A program made the translations under genes and the position numbers. DNA of 64,000 nt from Marinomonas ostreistagni. Lineage in GTDB: Bacteria; Pseudomonadota; Gammaproteobacteria; Pseudomonadales; Marinomonadaceae. The notes under the pieces were generated by a model. It was not told the DNA's origin. It saw nothing but the letters and a program-made list of their open reading frames with translations, and searched no databases. Below, piece after piece: positions 34,750 to 44,771 of this stretch. The first letter of the stretch is position 1, and each line of letters opens with the position of its first letter. The DNA is taken from positions 62,001 to 126,000 of the forward strand of contig NZ_JAFEKF010000004.1 of NCBI RefSeq assembly GCF_016888445.1, given 5' to 3'.

Positions 34750-34892
34750 CGGGCTTGGTGTCGCGTATTTGCAAGCGCGCCCCTTGCTAACTAAGGGGCG
34801 AAAACTTACACTAACCGCCTAATTTTTATATTAACTGGGCGCAGCTGTGTTTCGTCGCTGTGCTGTGGATCTCGTTGAGGAGAAAAAAGAGA

Positions 34893-36122
34893 ATGTCTGA
34901 CGTGAAGAAGGTGGTGCTAGCCTACTCTGGCGGCCTAGACACTTCCGTAATTGTGAAGTGGCTTCAAGAAGAGTATCAGTGTGAAGTGGTAACTTTTACC
35001 GCTGACTTGGGTCAGGGCGAAGAAGTAGAGCCAGCTCGCGCGAAAGCTCAAGCGTTGGGCGTTAAAGAAATCTACATCGAAGATCTACGTGAAGAATTCG
35101 TACGTGATTTCGTCTTCCCAATGTTCCGTGCCAACACGGTATACGAAGGTGAGTACCTACTAGGTACCTCTATTGCTCGTCCTCTTATCGCTAAGCGTTT
35201 GATCGAAATCGCGAACGAAACGGGCGCTGATGCGATCTCTCACGGCGCGACCGGTAAAGGTAACGACCAAGTTCGTTTCGAGCTAGGTGCTTACGCACTG
35301 AAACCAGGCGTTCAAGTAATTGCGCCTTGGCGTGAATGGGACCTAACGTCTCGTGAAACGCTAATGGCTTACTGTGAGAAGCACGACATCCCAGTTGATT
35401 TCTCTAACGCTAAGAAGAAATCTCCATACTCAATGGATGCCAACCTTCTACACATCTCTTACGAAGGTGACCTACTAGAAGATCCTTGGGCGAGCGCTGA
35501 AGAAGACATGTGGCGTTGGTCTGTTTCACCTGAGCAAGCGCCAGATGAAGCCACTATCATGGAAATCGGTTTCGAGAAAGGCGATGCTGTTTCTCTAAAC
35601 GGTGAGAAAATGTCTCCAGCGACTATCCTTGAAACATTGAACAAGGTTGGTGGTGCAAACGGTATCGGTCGTGACGACCTAGTTGAAAACCGTTTCGTAG
35701 GCATGAAGTCTCGTGGTTGTTACGAAACTCCAGGGGGCACCATCCTTCTAAAAGCACACCGTGCAATGGAATCGATCACGCTAGACCGTGAAGCGGCTCA
35801 CCTGAAAGATGAGATCATGCCGAAGTACGCTAAAGTGATCTACAACGGCTTCTGGTGGTCAGAAGAGCGCCGTATGCTGCAAGCATTGATCGACGCGTCT
35901 CAAGAGTTCGTAACGGGTACGGTTCGTTTGAAACTGTACAAAGGTAACGTAATTGTTGAAGGCCGTGAGTCTCCTTACAGCCTATTCGACAGCACGATCG
36001 CTACTTTTGAAGACGATGCGGGTGCATACGATCAGAAAGACGCAGCTGGCTTCATCAAGCTAAACGCGCTACGTATGCGTATCGCTGCGCAAAAAGGTCG
36101 TACTTTCCTAGACCGTGACTAA
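34893..36122 (+). CDS. argG: Argininosuccinate synthase
   Basis: ArgG joins citrulline and aspartate with ATP in arginine synthesis. The 409-residue protein has the N-type ATP pyrophosphatase P-loop [10 protein letters not shown] at about 10-19, the [14 protein letters not shown] block, and the [10 protein letters not shown] and [10 protein letters not shown] segments. ATG 34893, preceded by AGGAGAAAA, is clearly preferred to the upstream ATG 34860. Codon use is as biased as in the fusion gene, pointing to high expression. It is followed by a strong terminator. Confidence 0.97.
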   Translation: MSDVKKVVLAYSGGLDTSVIVKWLQEEYQCEVVTFTADLGQGEEVEPARAKAQALGVKEIYIEDLREEFVRDFVFPMFRANTVYEGEYLLGTSIARPLIAKRLIEIANETGADAISHGATGKGNDQVRFELGAYALKPGVQVIAPWREWDLTSRETLMAYCEKHDIPVDFSNAKKKSPYSMDANLLHISYEGDLLEDPWASAEEDMWRWSVSPEQAPDEATIMEIGFEKGDAVSLNGEKMSPATILETLNKVGGANGIGRDDLVENRFVGMKSRGCYETPGGTILLKAHRAMESITLDREAAHLKDEIMPKYAKVIYNGFWWSEERRMLQALIDASQEFVTGTVRLKLYKGNVIVEGRESPYSLFDSTIATFEDDAGAYDQKDAAGFIKLNALRMRIAAQKGRTFLDRD

Positions 36123-36154
36123 TCGACTTAGCCTCGGCTAATTTGAATAATCGA

Positions 36155-36186
36155 AACGCCCGCTCTGCAAAGAGCGGGCGTTTTTT
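36155..36186 (+). terminator. Rho-independent terminator after argG
   Basis: A perfect 12-base stem (AACGCCCGCTCT) with a GCAA loop is followed by a run of Ts. Confidence 0.95.
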
Positions 36187-36290
36187 ATGGCGGGTATTTT
36201 CCTAGCGCCCATTGGGTTATGTTCATTGTCGCTAAAACATGTTTTGATTGACCAGTCGGTTATAATAACAATATTTCAATCAGGTGATGT

Positions 36291-37184
36291 ATGACGGTAT
36301 ATAACATAGGTTCGATCAACGTCGATCATTTGTACGAGGTCGACCATTTTGTGCGACCTGGCGAAACCATGCATTCGACAGGCTATCAGCTGCTACTGGG
36401 CGGTAAAGGGTCGAATCAGTCAGTAGCGCTTGCTAAAGCCCAAGCGCACGTTAAGCATGTCGGTGCACTGAATCGTGATGATCAGACGATACGTCAACAG
36501 CTACAAGACTATGGCGTTGATACCAGTGAAATCGCTGCAGTAGACGCACTGACAGGGCACGCAATCATTCAGCTAACGCCGACGGCGGAAAACAGCATCA
36601 TCTTGCACGCCGGCGCTAACCATCAATTAAGCGAAACTCAAATCAAGCAGGTATTAAAAGCAGCTCAAGCCGAAGACTGGATCTTGCTGCAGAACGAAAC
36701 CAACTTGGTCGCAGAAACCCTAGAGTGGGCGCAGCAATCGGGGGCTCAAGTAGCCTTTAACCCAGCGCCCATGGACGCCGAATTAACCCGCAAGGTGCTG
36801 CCGTTTATCGACTTGCTGATCGTCAATGAAGTCGAAGCGATGGACTTAGCCAATACCGACTCCATCGAAAAAGCCACTCAAATTTTACCGCAGCAATATC
36901 CAGAGCTAGCGGTGATGATGACCCTTGGTAAAGACGGCGTGCGCTATTTTTCTCAAGCGCAGGACGTACAAGTTGAGGCTTTTAAAGTTGAGGCCAAAGA
37001 CACGACGGCCGCAGGGGATACGTTTATTGGTTTTTGTTTGGCGGAGTTACAGCGTGGCGCCGATATAGAGCAGGCGATGCGCACTGCCTGTGCCGCATCA
37101 GCCATTGCGGTCACACGTATGGGCGCTGCCCCATCGATCCCAAGCCTTGATGAAGTGAATGAGTTTTTAGCTCAACACTCTTAA
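36291..37184 (+). CDS. rbsK: Ribokinase-family sugar kinase
   Basis: A PfkB-family kinase, most likely phosphorylating ribose to ribose 5-phosphate. The 297-residue protein has the N-terminal GSINVDHLYEVDHFVRPGET, the GGKGSNQSVALAKA motif (about 38-51), and the C-terminal catalytic TTAAGDTFIGFCLAELQRG with the base Asp in GD. It lies 35 bases upstream of a nucleoside hydrolase gene; together they would convert a ribonucleoside to a base and ribose 5-phosphate. A TATAAT box lies at 36261-36266, without a clear -35. Confidence 0.9.
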   Translation: MTVYNIGSINVDHLYEVDHFVRPGETMHSTGYQLLLGGKGSNQSVALAKAQAHVKHVGALNRDDQTIRQQLQDYGVDTSEIAAVDALTGHAIIQLTPTAENSIILHAGANHQLSETQIKQVLKAAQAEDWILLQNETNLVAETLEWAQQSGAQVAFNPAPMDAELTRKVLPFIDLLIVNEVEAMDLANTDSIEKATQILPQQYPELAVMMTLGKDGVRYFSQAQDVQVEAFKVEAKDTTAAGDTFIGFCLAELQRGADIEQAMRTACAASAIAVTRMGAAPSIPSLDEVNEFLAQHS

Positions 37185-37219
37185 TCCATTGTCGCTACCT
37201 AAAGAGTAAAGAGAACACT

Positions 37220-38173
37220 ATGACACGAAAAATCATTATCGATACGGACCCAGGCATCGACGATGCGATGGCGATCTTTTTTGCTTTTCAAGCGCCAGAG
37301 CTTGAAGTACTTGGCCTGACTACTACTTACGGCAATGTCCCAGTGGAGATTGCCACGCAAAATGCACTCACGCTAACAGAAATCGCTGGTGTCGATGTGC
37401 CCGTCGCAGGCGGTGTCGCAGTGCCTTCACAGCAAGCCCCACGTCCATTCCCTGACTTTGTGCATGGAACAGACGGCTTCGGTAACATCGATTACCCAGC
37501 GCCCACTAGGCAGCCTCTAGAGCAGAGTGCGGCTGAGTTTATTATCGAGCAAGTTCGTAAATACCCAGGGGAAGTGACCTTGGTGGCGCTAGGTCCATTG
37601 GGCAACCTAGGTAAAGTCCTAGAGCTGGATCCAGAGATTGCCAACCTAGTGGACGAAGTCGTGCTAATGGGCGGTGCAGCGGTTGAGTATGGCAATGTTT
37701 CACCGGTAGCTGAAGCCAACATTATCAACGAACCGCACGCCGCTGATGCGGTCTTCACAGCCCCTTGGCAAGTGACCATGATAGGCTTGGATGTGACCCA
37801 TCAGGTGCTGCTTGAAAACAGTGTTTTAGAGCGTATCAAAGCCAAGAACCCAGAGCAGGGCAACTTCTTATACGACTGCGCGCAGTTTTATATTAACTTC
37901 TACAGTAACCGTTTTGGCTTTGATGGCTGCTACTTCCACGACGCCTCAACCATTGCTTACCTCCTAGATCCAAGCATTTTTGGAGTTGAATTGGGCGCGA
38001 TCCGTGTCGCAACCGATGGCATCGCTGTGGGCCAAACCATCATGGCCCCACAAGGCCTAGATTACCCTGAACCGCACTGGAACGATGTGCCGCTGACTCA
38101 AGTCTGCATGGAAGTGGATGGCGAGCGTTTGTTGGCGCTTTATGAAGAGGTGATGGTCAGTGGCCGTTCGTAG
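37220..38173 (+). CDS. Inosine-uridine preferring nucleoside hydrolase
   Basis: The enzyme cleaves the N-glycosidic bond of ribonucleosides. The 317-residue protein has the calcium-binding DTDPGIDDAMAI at about 7-18, VALGPLGNLG, and VLMGGAAVEYGNVSPVAEANI, then LLDPSIF with FHDASTIAYL. All Asp ligands of the N-terminal motif are present. An AAAGAG site precedes the ATG. It forms a two-gene salvage unit with the ribokinase-like gene. The exact nucleoside preference cannot be told. Confidence 0.93.
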   Translation: MTRKIIIDTDPGIDDAMAIFFAFQAPELEVLGLTTTYGNVPVEIATQNALTLTEIAGVDVPVAGGVAVPSQQAPRPFPDFVHGTDGFGNIDYPAPTRQPLEQSAAEFIIEQVRKYPGEVTLVALGPLGNLGKVLELDPEIANLVDEVVLMGGAAVEYGNVSPVAEANIINEPHAADAVFTAPWQVTMIGLDVTHQVLLENSVLERIKAKNPEQGNFLYDCAQFYINFYSNRFGFDGCYFHDASTIAYLLDPSIFGVELGAIRVATDGIAVGQTIMAPQGLDYPEPHWNDVPLTQVCMEVDGERLLALYEEVMVSGRS

Positions 38174-38188
38174 TCACTAGCAATCATC

Positions 38189-38215
38189 AAAAAAGGCGCC
38201 GAGGGCGCCTTTTTT
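38189..38215. terminator. Bidirectional rho-independent terminator
   Basis: A 12-base perfect stem (AAAAAAGGCGCC, loop GAG) with A- and T-runs. It serves the nucleoside hydrolase gene and overlaps the stop codon of the converging PilZ-like gene. Confidence 0.95.
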
Positions 38216-38540
38216 AGCTGTGTGCTTTAACAAACTCATCGATGAAGTCGCGCTCTTTTTGCGAGATGGTGCCAAAGTTAAGCTTAATGTAATGCTGGTC
38301 GTGCTCGTTAAGGATGTCCGCCGATGGCGTACAGATCGCTTTGATAAGCTGCTGTTTGCCGTCGTTGTTGCCATGTAGCTCCAGCTTCACTTTCTTAGAC
38401 CCCTGTAGACCATAAGGTGCTTCCACCTCAATCTGATCATGTGAGATGTGGGTACAATGAATGGCCATGCTTTGGCCGTTGGTTAGATACATGGTGCCTG
38501 TCCAAAAACAGCGCACATAAGGATGATGATTTGCTACCAC
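38214..38540 (-). CDS. Small PilZ-like protein
   Basis: A 108-residue cytoplasmic protein whose beta-strand pattern resembles a PilZ domain: TGTMYLTNGQSMAIHCTHISHDQIEVEAP, a variant of the usual DxSxxG strand, and a final HYIKLNFGTISQKERDFIDEFV helix typical of the PilZ end. The RxxxR motif needed for cyclic di-GMP binding is not obvious, so it may be a degenerate member. The start is GTG at 38540 with GCAGG upstream. The terminator overlaps its stop codon. A weak family call. Confidence 0.5.
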   Translation of the reverse strand: MVANHHPYVRCFWTGTMYLTNGQSMAIHCTHISHDQIEVEAPYGLQGSKKVKLELHGNNDGKQQLIKAICTPSADILNEHDQHYIKLNFGTISQKERDFIDEFVKAHS

Positions 38541-38649
38541 TTGCTTGCCTGCTAAAACAAAATCAATAGATGAACTTATTATAGAACGTCCGCTTTATGA
38601 GAACAGCACTATCGCAGAAATTGCTGATTTTTAGAATCATTAGACCGGT

Positions 38650-39285
38650 TTAACTAGAAGTCTTTTCTTTAAATTCACACAGATCTTCGATCACACAGGC
38701 ATCGCACTTGGGTTTGCGTGCGGTGCAGATATAGCGACCGTGTAAGATCAACCAGTGGTGGGCGTCGAGCAGGAACTCTTTAGGCACAAAGCGCAGCAGC
38801 TTCTCTTCGACTTCTAGGACATTTTTGCCTGGGGCAATTTTGGTGCGGTTGGAGACGCGAAAGATATGCGTATCGACGGCCATCGCGATCTGACGAAAAG
38901 CGGTGTTCAAGACTACGTTGGCGGTTTTGCGACCGACACCCGGCAAGGCTTCAAGCTCTTCACGAGTTTGTGGTACCTCACTATTATGTTTGTCGATCAA
39001 CATCTTGCAGGTTTTGATGGCGTTCTCGGCTTTGGCATTAAATAAGCCGATGGTTTTAATGTATTCCTTTAGGCCATCTACGCCCAAGGCGTACATTTTC
39101 TCTGGCGTATCCGCCACAGGGAATAGGTGGCGGGTGGCTTTATTGACGCTCACATCGGTGGCTTGGGCGGAAAAAAGCACGGCAATCAATAGCTCAAACG
39201 GCGAGTTGTACTCCAGCTCCGTAACCGGATCCGGATTCTCCGCGCGTAAGCGAGTAAAGATTTCATGGCGTTTTGCTTTGTTCAC
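38650..39285 (-). CDS. nth: Endonuclease III (DNA glycosylase/AP lyase)
   Basis: Nth removes oxidised pyrimidines and nicks the resulting abasic site. The 211-residue protein has the helix-hairpin-helix LPGVGRKTANVVLN, the catalytic Asp in VDTHIFRV, and the 4Fe-4S cluster motif at the C-terminus (CTARKPKCDACVIEDLC with its Cys pattern). GTG 39285 is preferred because AGGAGG lies four bases upstream; TTG 39288 is the alternative. It follows rsxE by 28 bases and is the last gene of the rsx transcription unit, as in E. coli. Confidence 0.96.
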   Translation of the reverse strand: MNKAKRHEIFTRLRAENPDPVTELEYNSPFELLIAVLFSAQATDVSVNKATRHLFPVADTPEKMYALGVDGLKEYIKTIGLFNAKAENAIKTCKMLIDKHNSEVPQTREELEALPGVGRKTANVVLNTAFRQIAMAVDTHIFRVSNRTKIAPGKNVLEVEEKLLRFVPKEFLLDAHHWLILHGRYICTARKPKCDACVIEDLCEFKEKTSS

Positions 39286-39313
39286 CAAGCCTCCTAATGT
39301 GAGCGTTTAAGCA

Positions 39314-40069
39314 TTAGTCGGTCACACGTACACGACGCGATACTTTTTCTTGGCCTTCCTGCTCTTTGGCAATACGGGCCTTCTCTTTTTCATCCAAGTA
39401 GTTCTTGATGGCGATCAATAAGCCTAGGCCGATAAAGGCGCCCGGCGGCAAGATGGCAAACAAGACATTAGGGTAGTTACTAAAGATCTCTAAGCGCCAG
39501 CTGGTCGCCATTTCACCAAACAACAAGTGCATGTCGGTAAATAGCGTCCCTTGACCGATCAGCTCACGCATCGCGCCGAGTAGTACCAGTACCATGGTAA
39601 AACCAAGCCCCATCATTAAACCATCCAGTGCCGAGGGGGCGACTGGGTTACGGCTGGCAAATGCGTCCGCACGGCCTAAGATGGCACAGTTAGTCACGAT
39701 CAGCGGAATGAAGATCCCCAAGATCTGATACAGCTCGTAGGTATAGGCCTGCATGATTAGCTCGATACAGGTCGTGAACGAGGCGATGATCATCACGAAG
39801 GCAGGCAAGCGCACGGCTTCTGATACATAGTTACGAATCAAGGACACGGCAATGTTTGAGCCGAGCAATACGACGGTAGTCGCAAGGCCTAAGCCGATGG
39901 CATTGACTACGGTGCTAGTTACCGCCAATAGGGGACACAGGCCTAATAATTGGACTAGGGCTGGGTTGTTTTTCCAAATGCCGTTATAAAGGATTTCGCC
40001 GTAGTTTGGACCTGATGGAGCAGGGTTTTCTACAGGCGTGTCCGGTGCAAGTGTGTCTTCAGCGCTCAT
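39314..40069 (-). CDS. rsxE: Electron transport complex subunit RsxE
   Basis: An integral membrane subunit of the Rsx/Rnf complex, which couples ferredoxin-type electron flow to ion movement and, in E. coli, keeps SoxR reduced. The 251-residue protein has about six helices with the symmetrical [18 protein letters not shown] and [22 protein letters not shown] motifs shared with RsxA. The C-terminus is charged. It is downstream of rsxG with an 8-base gap. Confidence 0.95.
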   Translation of the reverse strand: MSAEDTLAPDTPVENPAPSGPNYGEILYNGIWKNNPALVQLLGLCPLLAVTSTVVNAIGLGLATTVVLLGSNIAVSLIRNYVSEAVRLPAFVMIIASFTTCIELIMQAYTYELYQILGIFIPLIVTNCAILGRADAFASRNPVAPSALDGLMMGLGFTMVLVLLGAMRELIGQGTLFTDMHLLFGEMATSWRLEIFSNYPNVLFAILPPGAFIGLGLLIAIKNYLDEKEKARIAKEQEGQEKVSRRVRVTD

Positions 40070-40077
40070 AGTTCATC

Positions 40078-40695
40078 CTAACGCGACAATAGCGCGTCTT
40101 TGTTCTCATTAAAGTAAATCAAGGTATTTTTGACCGCACGAACGACGGCACGGGGAGTAATAGTCGCGCCGGTAAACTGATCAAATTCGCCGCCGTCTTT
40201 TTTCACATTCCATGCTTGCATAGAAGTGTTTTCAAACGATTTACCGCTAAAAGATAAAATCCAGCTCGACTTTTGTAGGTCGACCTTGTCGCCCAGTCCT
40301 GGTGTTTCCTTATGGCTGATGACGCGGGCCCCCGTGACCACACTGTTGCGATCAATCGCCACCAGCAAGTCAAGGTTACCGTTGTAGCCGCCAGGGGCTA
40401 CGGTTTCAAAAATCAACGCTTCAACGTCACCGTCGTTACGAGCCACATACGCTTTAACTGGCTCAGAAGAGCCTAGCAAGGGGTTGGCTGGCAACATGAC
40501 AGTGTCTTCTGCCAAGTTATTGTCATAGCGCTCAGGTGGCAAGATTTCATTAAAAGCCGATAGCTGCGCCTCAACGATATTGTCTTGGATGGTCTGCTCA
40601 GTGAACTGATGCGTCAAAGCGATCAGTCCAGCTGTCATGACCGCAAAGATCCCCAAGCCAATTGAATTTTGGCGAATGGATGTGAAAATATTCAT
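40078..40695 (-). CDS. rsxG: Electron transport complex subunit RsxG
   Basis: RsxG is the periplasmic flavoprotein subunit. The 205-residue protein has one N-terminal membrane helix (about 11-30) and a flavinylation-type motif FTGATITPRAVV, where Thr carries FMN in this family. Its start overlaps the rsxD stop codon by one base, a sign of translational coupling. Confidence 0.95.
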   Translation of the reverse strand: MNIFTSIRQNSIGLGIFAVMTAGLIALTHQFTEQTIQDNIVEAQLSAFNEILPPERYDNNLAEDTVMLPANPLLGSSEPVKAYVARNDGDVEALIFETVAPGGYNGNLDLLVAIDRNSVVTGARVISHKETPGLGDKVDLQKSSWILSFSGKSFENTSMQAWNVKKDGGEFDQFTGATITPRAVVRAVKNTLIYFNENKDALLSR

Positions 40696-41738
40696 TAGCC
40701 TTCACCTCCAGGATTGATGCCTTTTTTGGCTTTCTTGTGGCCATAGGTACGTGGCTGAGTGTAGTAATCCAGCAGTGGCGCAGCGAAGTTCATCAGCAAC
40801 ACACCAAAGGCGACACCATCAGGATAACCACCCCAAGTACGGATGATGTAGACCAAGATACCGATACCGGCACCGTAAAACAGTTTGCCGCGGTTACTGG
40901 TACAAGAGCTGACAGGGTCGGTCGCGATAAAGAAGGCACCCAGCATGGCTGCACCTGATGTCAGGTGGAACAGCGGCGAGGCAGCATTACTTGGATCGAT
41001 GGCGTAGAAGAAGCCTGCCATGACCGCTAGGGCGGCCAGCATCGATACTGGTGTATGCCAAGTAATGATACGTTGCCAAATAAGGAACAAACCGCCCGCA
41101 AGGTAAGCAAGGTTGACCCACATCCAGCTTGAAAGACTCAGCTCCTGAAGGCCAGGTACGGTGGCAAACGCTTCCGAGCTCATCATGCCTTGCTTGTGTT
41201 TAAAGGCATCTAGTGGCGTGGCCATCGTGTATGAGTCGATCGTTGGCAGGGTGCCAAAAATCGCTGCTAGGCTGTCACTGAAGCTAGGTACAGCGCCAGC
41301 CGCGCCGATCCACTGTGTCATCGGTACAGGGAACGACACGAGACAGATAGCATAACCGACCATCGCTGGGTTGAAGGGGTTATTACCTAAGCCACCATAA
41401 ACTTGCTTGGCAAAAATGATGGAGAACGCAACCGCGGTTACGGTCAGCCACCACGGCACGGTTGGCGGTAGTGCTAAGGCTAATAACACAGCGGTTAAGA
41501 TGGCGCTGTAATCCTTTAAGAAAAAGCCAATCGGACGCTGGCGAATTTTTAGGATCAAGGCTTCGCTTACTAGCGCGGTCAGCATGGCAATCACTAAGTT
41601 AATCAGTGTGCCATAACCAAAGAACCAGGTTTGCGCGATAAGACCAGGAATCGTCGCGAGAATAACCATGAGCATAACCCATGAAGTGCGACGCCCCGCG
41701 CGATGCGTGTGCGGTGATGTAATACGCAATAATGCCAT
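40695..41738 (-). CDS. rsxD: Electron transport complex subunit RsxD
   Basis: RsxD is the large membrane flavin subunit. The 347-residue protein has about ten helices, the [18 protein letters not shown] segment, [10 protein letters not shown] (the region of the flavin-binding Thr in the family), and the late [19 protein letters not shown] and [14 protein letters not shown] motifs. The stop is directly followed by the next gene's start. Confidence 0.95.
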   Translation of the reverse strand: MALLRITSPHTHRAGRRTSWVMLMVILATIPGLIAQTWFFGYGTLINLVIAMLTALVSEALILKIRQRPIGFFLKDYSAILTAVLLALALPPTVPWWLTVTAVAFSIIFAKQVYGGLGNNPFNPAMVGYAICLVSFPVPMTQWIGAAGAVPSFSDSLAAIFGTLPTIDSYTMATPLDAFKHKQGMMSSEAFATVPGLQELSLSSWMWVNLAYLAGGLFLIWQRIITWHTPVSMLAALAVMAGFFYAIDPSNAASPLFHLTSGAAMLGAFFIATDPVSSCTSNRGKLFYGAGIGILVYIIRTWGGYPDGVAFGVLLMNFAAPLLDYYTQPRTYGHKKAKKGINPGGEG

Positions 41739-44700
41739 TTAACGATTCTCTTGCGTGTTGGTTAACTGTTCGAGTTTGGCTTCTTCTTCCTGCTGCTTTT
41801 GTTCGGCAGCGGCTAAGTCGGTTTGAATAGACTCAGCTTCAGGGTCGGCCGCGAGTTGCTTCTTAAGCTTGTTAACTTGGGCTTTGGCTAAGGCCGCTGC
41901 CACTTTTTGCTTCTTCAGCTGCTCTTTAAATTGTGCGTCATCGGCTGCGGCTTGCGGTGCAGCCGTGGCTTGACCACCATTTTGCATCGCTTGCTCAAGC
42001 TCTTCAGCGTAGGCTTTGGCCTTAGCAACTTGCTGCTCAAGACTGCTCGTGTCTGCAGATTCAAGTTCTTTCGCTTTGGCGAGAGCCTTTTCCGCTTTTT
42101 TCACCGCCGCTTTAGCGATGGCCGCATCGATTTTAAGCTTGCGTTGTGCGTCGTCGTCAGCGGCTGGCGCGGGTTTAGAAGATGCGACAGGCTCTTCTTT
42201 AACAGGCGGTGCTGCTGGTGCTTCTAGCGCTGCCAAGCGCGCTTCAGCGTCTTTTAGCGCTTTTTCAAACTCCACAACTTTGCCTTGCAGCTCACTGTTT
42301 TGCTCGTCTTCAGCCAGCTGTTTCTGAGCTTTTTTAAGCTTAGTGCTGGCCAGAGCGACATCGACCTTGGCTTTTTTGTAGTCATCAGACATGGCCGGTT
42401 TCTCTGCTTTGGCAGGCGCGGCCGTGCTGTTGCTATCTAGCTCAGCTAAACGTGCTTCAGCGTCTTTTAAGGCTTTTTCAAAGTCGGCGGCTTTAGCTTT
42501 TAGCTCTTCGTTGTCTGGATCGTCGCCAAGCTGCTTTTGCACCTTTTTAAGTTTGGTGCTGGCAAGGGCAACGTCGACTTTGGCCTTTTTCGCCTCGTCA
42601 CTGAGGGCTGGTTTGGCCGCTGGTGTAGTAGCCGCTTGTGCTGGCGCTGAGTTTAGCTTGGCAAAGCGTGCTTCGGCGTCTTTAAGCTCAGCTTCAAACC
42701 CTGCAACCTTATCTTTTAGCTCTTGATTGTCTGGGTCTTCGGCCAATTGCTTCTGAGCTTTTTTAAGCTTGGTGCTGGCAAGGGCCACATCCACTTTGGC
42801 TTTTTTCGCTTCGTCGCTTAATGCCGCTTTGGCAGGCGCCGCGGGAGCAGGTTGAGCGGCGCCACCTAGCTTATCAAACGCTTCTTGCGCTGCTTTTAGA
42901 TCTGCTGTGAAGCCTGCGACTTTATCTTTTAGCTCTTGGTTGTCTGGGTCTTCTGCCAGCTGTTTTTCTGCTTTTTTAAGCTTAGTGCTGGCAAGCGCCA
43001 CATCCACTTTGGCTTTTTTCGCTGCGTCGCTCATGGCGGGTGCTGCCGCTTTTTTAGCGGGGGCAGCCGCTGGTGCACTCGCGACCAGCTTTTCTAGCTC
43101 AGTAATGTCTTTTTGCGTTTCATCGACTTGCGTTTGCAGAGCACTGATTTCTTCTGTGTGCTCTTTCTCTTGTGCTTCTAATAGCGCTTTTTCAAGCTTC
43201 TTAAGCTTGGCTTTGGCAATCGCAAGATCGACTTTGGCTTTCTTGGCGCTGTCGTCTGCTGGTGCTTCGGCTTTAGCCGGCGCTTCAGGGGCAGGCTTGG
43301 TTGCCTTTTTCGCCGCTGGTTTGGCGCTTGAAGCATTTTGGCGTGCTAGACGTTTGGCTTCTTTTTCGGCCGCTTCAGCTTCATGACGTGCTTTACGCGC
43401 TTCGAAACGTTGTTTAGCGATATCCGATTTCACCGCTGCTTCACGGGCTTCGCGGATTTCCGCTTTGCTGTGGCGGTAATACTGCACCAGTGGGATGCTA
43501 CTTGGGCAAACGTACGAGCAGGCACCACATTCGATACAATCGAATAGATTATGGTGTTCGGCTTTTTCGTGCTCTTGGCTTTTGGCAAACCACAGTAGTT
43601 GTTGCGGTAATAAGCTTGCTGGGCAGGCTTGTTCACACATACCACAACGGATACACGCTTGCTCTGGCGCCGGTGCTGGTAGCTCTTTTTTAGAGGCTGC
43701 TAAGACACAGTTGGTGGTCTTGACGACCGGCACATTACCGCTGTCTAGGGTGAAGCCCATCATCGGACCGCCCATTACCAAACGGTTGAGCTTTTTCGTC
43801 TGAAGGTCAGCGTAGTCGAGTAAGTGCTCGATCGGCGTACCCAGTAACACATCGACGTTTTGTGGTGCTTTAAGCGCGTCACCGGTCAGTGTGGTAATAC
43901 GAGAAATCAAGGGACGACCATATTGGATCGCTTCGTAGACGGCGACACAGGTACCGACGTTTTGACACAAAATGCCAATGTCCGCTGGGTGTTGGCCGCT
44001 CGGTACTTCTTTACCGGTCAGCAATTGGATCAATTGCTTCTCACCACCAGATGGGTACTTTGTCGGCACCACAGCTACTTGAATGGTACTCTGGCGCTCG
44101 CGCAATAATTGTTGCAGAGCAGCAATCGCCGTTGGCTTATTATCTTCGATACCGATGACCACGTTTTCGGCATCCACTAGGTGCTGCAGCATTTCGATGC
44201 CTAGCACGAGTTCGAGTGTTTTTTCACGGATCAGGGTGTCATCAGCGGTGATGTAAGGCTCACATTCTGCCGCATTGATAATAAAGTGCGTCAGTGGGTG
44301 CTTGTGCGCGCCTTGCAGTTTTACTTGCGTTGGGAAGCCCGCGCCGCCCATGCCGACAATGCCTTTCTCGGCCAAAAAGGCCAGCACGTCAGTTTTGCTA
44401 ATCTCTTGCCAATCATTAAGTGGCTCAAGCTCAGCCCATTCTTCTTGGCCATCAGGTGTGATGATAATACAGACATCAGACAGACCGGATGGGTGAGCGA
44501 TCGGGCGTGTTTCGATGGCGCTGACGGTACCAGACGTTGGTGCGTGCAAGAAGCTCGACAAAAAACCGTTGTTGATGGCAATGGCTTGGCCTTTTTGCAC
44601 GCGTGCACCGACATCGACCAACGGGCGCGATGCTTGGCCGATGTGTTGCCCAAGTGGCAAGATCAACTCTTTCGGTAAGCTTGGCTTGCCTAACGGTAAT

Positions 44701-44771
44701 GCTAAGGATTGTGCTTTATTTTCCGGTGGATGAATGCCGCCGTGAAAAGAATAAATAGTAGGTGCTTGCAT
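41739..44771 (-). CDS. rsxC: Electron transport complex subunit RsxC with extended repeat tail
   Basis: RsxC is the NADH/electron-input subunit, with FMN and two 4Fe-4S clusters. The 1010-residue protein has the N-terminal RnfC domain, GMGGAGFPTQVKL near residue 155, the SLBB-type middle region and two ferredoxin motifs, CIRCGMCEQACP and CIECGACSYVCP (near 370-430). The rest, from about 500 to the end, is an Ala-Lys-rich helical tail with seven related repeats. Such tails occur in RsxC of many gammaproteobacteria, where the core is about 450 residues, but this one is long and regular. The start overlaps the rsxB stop codon by one base. Confidence 0.95.
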   Translation of the reverse strand: MQAPTIYSFHGGIHPPENKAQSLALPLGKPSLPKELILPLGQHIGQASRPLVDVGARVQKGQAIAINNGFLSSFLHAPTSGTVSAIETRPIAHPSGLSDVCIIITPDGQEEWAELEPLNDWQEISKTDVLAFLAEKGIVGMGGAGFPTQVKLQGAHKHPLTHFIINAAECEPYITADDTLIREKTLELVLGIEMLQHLVDAENVVIGIEDNKPTAIAALQQLLRERQSTIQVAVVPTKYPSGGEKQLIQLLTGKEVPSGQHPADIGILCQNVGTCVAVYEAIQYGRPLISRITTLTGDALKAPQNVDVLLGTPIEHLLDYADLQTKKLNRLVMGGPMMGFTLDSGNVPVVKTTNCVLAASKKELPAPAPEQACIRCGMCEQACPASLLPQQLLWFAKSQEHEKAEHHNLFDCIECGACSYVCPSSIPLVQYYRHSKAEIREAREAAVKSDIAKQRFEARKARHEAEAAEKEAKRLARQNASSAKPAAKKATKPAPEAPAKAEAPADDSAKKAKVDLAIAKAKLKKLEKALLEAQEKEHTEEISALQTQVDETQKDITELEKLVASAPAAAPAKKAAAPAMSDAAKKAKVDVALASTKLKKAEKQLAEDPDNQELKDKVAGFTADLKAAQEAFDKLGGAAQPAPAAPAKAALSDEAKKAKVDVALASTKLKKAQKQLAEDPDNQELKDKVAGFEAELKDAEARFAKLNSAPAQAATTPAAKPALSDEAKKAKVDVALASTKLKKVQKQLGDDPDNEELKAKAADFEKALKDAEARLAELDSNSTAAPAKAEKPAMSDDYKKAKVDVALASTKLKKAQKQLAEDEQNSELQGKVVEFEKALKDAEARLAALEAPAAPPVKEEPVASSKPAPAADDDAQRKLKIDAAIAKAAVKKAEKALAKAKELESADTSSLEQQVAKAKAYAEELEQAMQNGGQATAAPQAAADDAQFKEQLKKQKVAAALAKAQVNKLKKQLAADPEAESIQTDLAAAEQKQQEEEAKLEQLTNTQENR
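41746..43260. repeat. rsxC: Tandem repeats encoding the RsxC C-terminal tail
   Basis: Seven tandem units of roughly 70 codons encode KKAKVDVALASTKLKK, a DPDNQELK-type stretch and a KDAEARLAxL segment, joined by Ala-Pro linkers. Four central units are very similar in DNA as well as protein, with period about 213 bases (for example around 42333, 42545, 42757 and 42971); the outer three have diverged. Close DNA identity suggests recent duplication or gene conversion and potential for length change. Confidence 0.9.

Noticed and set aside
34740-34800. Two inverted repeats after motY as a terminator
   Set aside because: Neither is followed by a T-run on the plus strand; they may be weak structures but cannot be called with confidence.
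41907-43386. Long open frames on the plus strand opposite rsxC
   Set aside because: They mirror the Ala-Lys repeat codons of rsxC on the other strand, have Ser/Ala-rich low-complexity products and no ribosome sites.
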